A stretch of 6,430 nucleotides of DNA from Clostridia bacterium. GTDB taxonomy: Bacteria > Bacillota > Clostridia > Christensenellales > UBA1242. The stretch is taken from assembly GCA_017399515.1 (NCBI GenBank), contig JAFQBZ010000148.1:1-6430 (forward strand), read 5' to 3'. Position 1 is the first letter of the stretch; each line of letters starts with the position of its first letter. Shown piece after piece: positions 1-3,601 of this stretch. A program made the position numbers and the translations under genes. Under the pieces are notes generated by a model that saw only the letters and a program-made list of their open reading frames with translations, was not told the origin of the DNA and made no database searches.

Positions 1-1
1 A

Positions 2-3000
2 ATGGATGCTGATGGCAAAGTTTCAATGGCTGTTACTCATGCTAGAGATGCAAAAGGAAACGCTATTGCAAATGCGGAAGCAACTGCAGTTGGTGCTGAA
101 ACAGCAAATGCTGTTATGAAAGATGTTGCTAAAGAAACAGCAGAAAAAGACCCAAGTGCAATGCAAAATGCTATTGAAAACACTGAAGGTGGAAAAGAGG
201 CTGCTTCTAAAGCAGTTGCTCAAAATATCGCAACTTCAATTGATTTCTCAAAAGCAGGAACAGAAGGACAAGATTCTGTTGCTGAAATGGTTATTAACAA
301 TGTGTTAGATAACGCAGACGACGCTAAAAACGGTGCTGTTATTGATAACGCAATGCTTGCATTCTTGCAAGATCCAGCAAATAAGAAGATTATGAAAGAG
401 TTCCAAAAACTCACAGGTCTTTCTGATGCTGATATGCAAAATCAAGACTTAGTTCTTAAAAATATTGATATTCTTCGTGCTGGTGGCACAGGAATTAAAC
501 AACTTGGAATCACAGCCGATTCTTATAAAGATAAGATGGGTGGTGCTCTTGAACAAGCAGTTCAAAACGGTGATTATTCAATTTCTGCTTGGGAATTGTT
601 TAATAGCCAGAAAGACGGTGCTGCAGAAGCATATATTGATCAAGTTTCAGCAGAAAACATGGTTAGAAACAACGATGAAGTTGAACTTGAAAAAGAAAAA
701 TCTGCTGAAGGTCTTGAAGCAATGATTCAAAAATTGGTTGAACAACTTTTGAATGGCAAAGACTATGCAGCGATTGCAAAAGCAGAATATGACAAAGAAC
801 ATGGTGCTGGTTCATTTGATAAGTTAGATCAAGCAGAAAAAGATAAACTTGTTGCTGCTACTGAAACAAAAGAAAAAGAACAAGCCGAAGCACAAGCAAG
901 AGGTCAAGCATTATTCACAGCATTCACACAAAATGCTGATGGAAACTCTGTTGCTGTTAACGAAATGCTTAAAGCGGCAATGGGTATTGATTCAGAAGCA
1001 GGTGTTCAAACTGCAATTGGTGAAGCAATAAAAGCCGGTGGAGTTTCTAACAAAGATGTTGATGAACTTAACAAAGTTAATGGTTATAACAATGAAGATA
1101 TTGCACAAGCAATTAAATCTCTTCAACTTTTAGGTCAAGATGTAAGCAAAGAAAACATTGCTGCTTATCTTGAAAGAGCAAAGGCTGATCCTGATGCTCA
1201 TAACAAAGAATTGCTTGAAGCAATGCAAAGTGACACAACCGGTGCTGTTGATAAGTCTAAGATGTATCAAATGCTCGGTGGTGGCGACTTAATTGATGAA
1301 GAACAAAGACAAAAACTTGCTGAACAAACCGCAGCAAATGGTATGATGGCACTTGATGCTGCTGACCAAGAAAAAGTTAAAGAAAATCTTGCTCAGGCTG
1401 AATTTGGAAAAGCATGGCAAGACTTAACTGCAGAAGAACAGGCTAAGATTACCGAAAAGGCTAATGGTTTATCGCTTTACGAGGCTCAAGCGGTTGCTGC
1501 TGGAAAATCTCAACAAGAAGCATTCACAGAACTTCGTGAAGAATCTAAGAAGAGAAAAGTTATTGATGAAGCACTCGCTTCAAATCCAGATATTCCTGTT
1601 GAACAACTTATTGAAGCAGCAGGAAATGATCCTGAAACTGCTAAATATATTCAAGAAATGTACGCACAGCGTATGTCTGTTGTAGGTGATGCTGATAAAG
1701 CAGAGGCTCAAAAAGAGGCTGAAGCAGAAGTTATTGCTGAACAAACAAAAGATAGTAAAGGCAAAGGTGCTGATATCACAACTGAGGCTGGAAGAAAAGA
1801 GGCTTACAGAAGAATGGTTGGTGGTAACCCTGCTGACGCTGATGCTAAATTAAACTTTGAAGTAGAAAGCAAGTTTGCTGCAAAAATCAAAGATAAAATT
1901 GGAACAGATAAAGATCTTCAAGCACAAAGAGATGCATGGCTTAAGGCTAATCCAAACAAAACACAAGATGACTTTGTTACATATTTAGCGACTCAAGCAA
2001 AATCTGGTGACAAAGCAACTCTTCAAGCATTGGGATATGTTGATGCAAAAGGTAATGCTGACAAAACAAAATTAGACGCAGAGAGAGCGGAATTTGAAAG
2101 AGAAGTTGTTGTTGGCATGGCAAAAGAAACATATGATGGTTTTGATGCTGATGTTGCTGAAAGTGCATCTAAGAAAGTTGAGGCTAAAAATAGAGAACTT
2201 ATTGAGAGTGGTAAGGGTGCCGAAATTCTCAAAACCGCTGAAATTCTCGATAAAGGCAACGCTTCAGGAACTTATGGAAAATTTGTTCAAGAGGCAAATT
2301 TAGAATATCAAAGACTTTATGGCAAAGATAAAAATCTTGCTAATGAAGACCCTCTTGCAAGGGCTGCATTCTTAACACAATATATGCAAAAGAGAGGATT
2401 CACTCTTGAAGCAGATGATGTTCAAACAGTTAAAAAGGCTGGCGAACAAGCAAAAGCAACAGGAAAGTCTGCTGCAGATAAAGCAGAGGCTGAATTACTC
2501 GCTAAAAATCCAAATGCAACAAAGACAGAAATCGCAGAAGCAAGACAAAATGCTGCAATTTTTGCTCAAATTGCTTCAAACCCAGCACAATTTGGTGAAA
2601 TGATTTCCGTAATGGAAAGTTATGATGGTGGTGAAAAAGGCAATGCGGTTGCATTAAAACTTAAGAGATCTATCTTAGAAAAGACCTACGATGATTACAA
2701 GAGCAAAGGTGTTACTCTTTCAATTGCTAAAGATCCTGAGAAAATGAGCGCTGATGAGAGAAAACGCTTTGAATTTAATAAGGGTATCTTGCAACAAGAA
2801 ATGAGAAATAACAACGATGTTGTTGGAAACTTATTCAAAAATACAAATATCTTTAACCAAGAAGCAATGATTCAAGCAATTGCACAAAGCAGTGGAATGA
2901 AGTTTGATGAAAATATGGGTGCTTGGGTTGGTGCTGACGGAAAGGCGCTTACCGATGAAAAAGGCAACAAAATTGGTAAAGATAATATGCTTGCACTTAA

Positions 3001-3601
3001 ATCTCACCTTGATAATGGTGCTATTGCAAACTATATGAATAGTCACGAAGATGCAAAAGATAAACTTTTGAATCTTGGTGCTCAAAACATGATGCTTACC
3101 ATGAACAAAGAAACTCAAGATATCAAGAAAGCAGATGCTGTTCTTTCAAGTTCATATCTTAGAAACGAAGTTTCAACAAAAGTTCTTATGGATGCTGGTT
3201 TGAATGATGCTAATGGCAAACTTGATGAGAATAAGGTTATGGATCTTATCAAGCAAATGCTTAAAGCAAGTGGCAGAGATGCTGAAGCAAGCGATGAAAA
3301 TATTAAGAAAAACATTGATCAATATAAGACAGAACTTGCACTTCATAGCATAACAAAAGATGGAAATGGAAACTTTGTTGTAGGTGGAAGAGATGCTAAC
3401 GCATTTGTTAAAGCAACAACTGATTTAGAAAGTGATCCTAAATTTGCTACAGCACTCAACAGAGAAGTTACAAGAGTTATTGATCCTGCAAGTTATGATC
3501 CTGAAACAAGCACTAAAGAATTCTTTGCTTCACACTCAATTTCAGACTTTAGAGCAGATGATGGTTCTGAAATTCACAACCTTGCTGATGCACTCAATGC
3601 A
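2..3601 (+). other. N-terminal part of the visible protein: degenerate alpha-helical repeat region (residues 1-1200)
   Basis: This long Ala-rich stretch has short amphipathic segments separated by Gly, Asn, Asp or NP turns, as in NPD (529), NPN (650) and NPA (860). A recurring hairpin signature is [ST]xx[DE][IV]xxYL. Examples are SKENIAAYLERAK at 382-394 and TQDDFVTYLATQAK at 654-667, with a looser match, IANYMNSH, at 1008-1015. The same signature reappears near the C-terminal end of the window, so both flanks may be the same kind of helical solenoid. Turns of the form D-A-[DNK]-G-[KN] recur (residues 2, 16, 681, 1069). No known enzymatic domain was recognised. Fifteen prolines fall in residues 1-1167, against one in the rest. 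Helicity is judged by eye and not calculated. Confidence 0.55.

Noticed and set aside
2..30. Gene start at the ATG at base 2
   Set aside because: Only one base lies upstream, so no ribosome binding site can be assessed, and the frame may well stay open before it. Met is frequent inside this protein.
3200..3240. EF-hand or dockerin-like calcium loop at LNDANGKLDENK (residues 1067-1078) and similar DANGK turns
   Set aside because: With the Gly placed at loop position 6, position 1 is Leu instead of Asp and position 12 is Lys instead of Glu. The other DANGK sites also lack the needed acidic pattern, so they are better read as turns.
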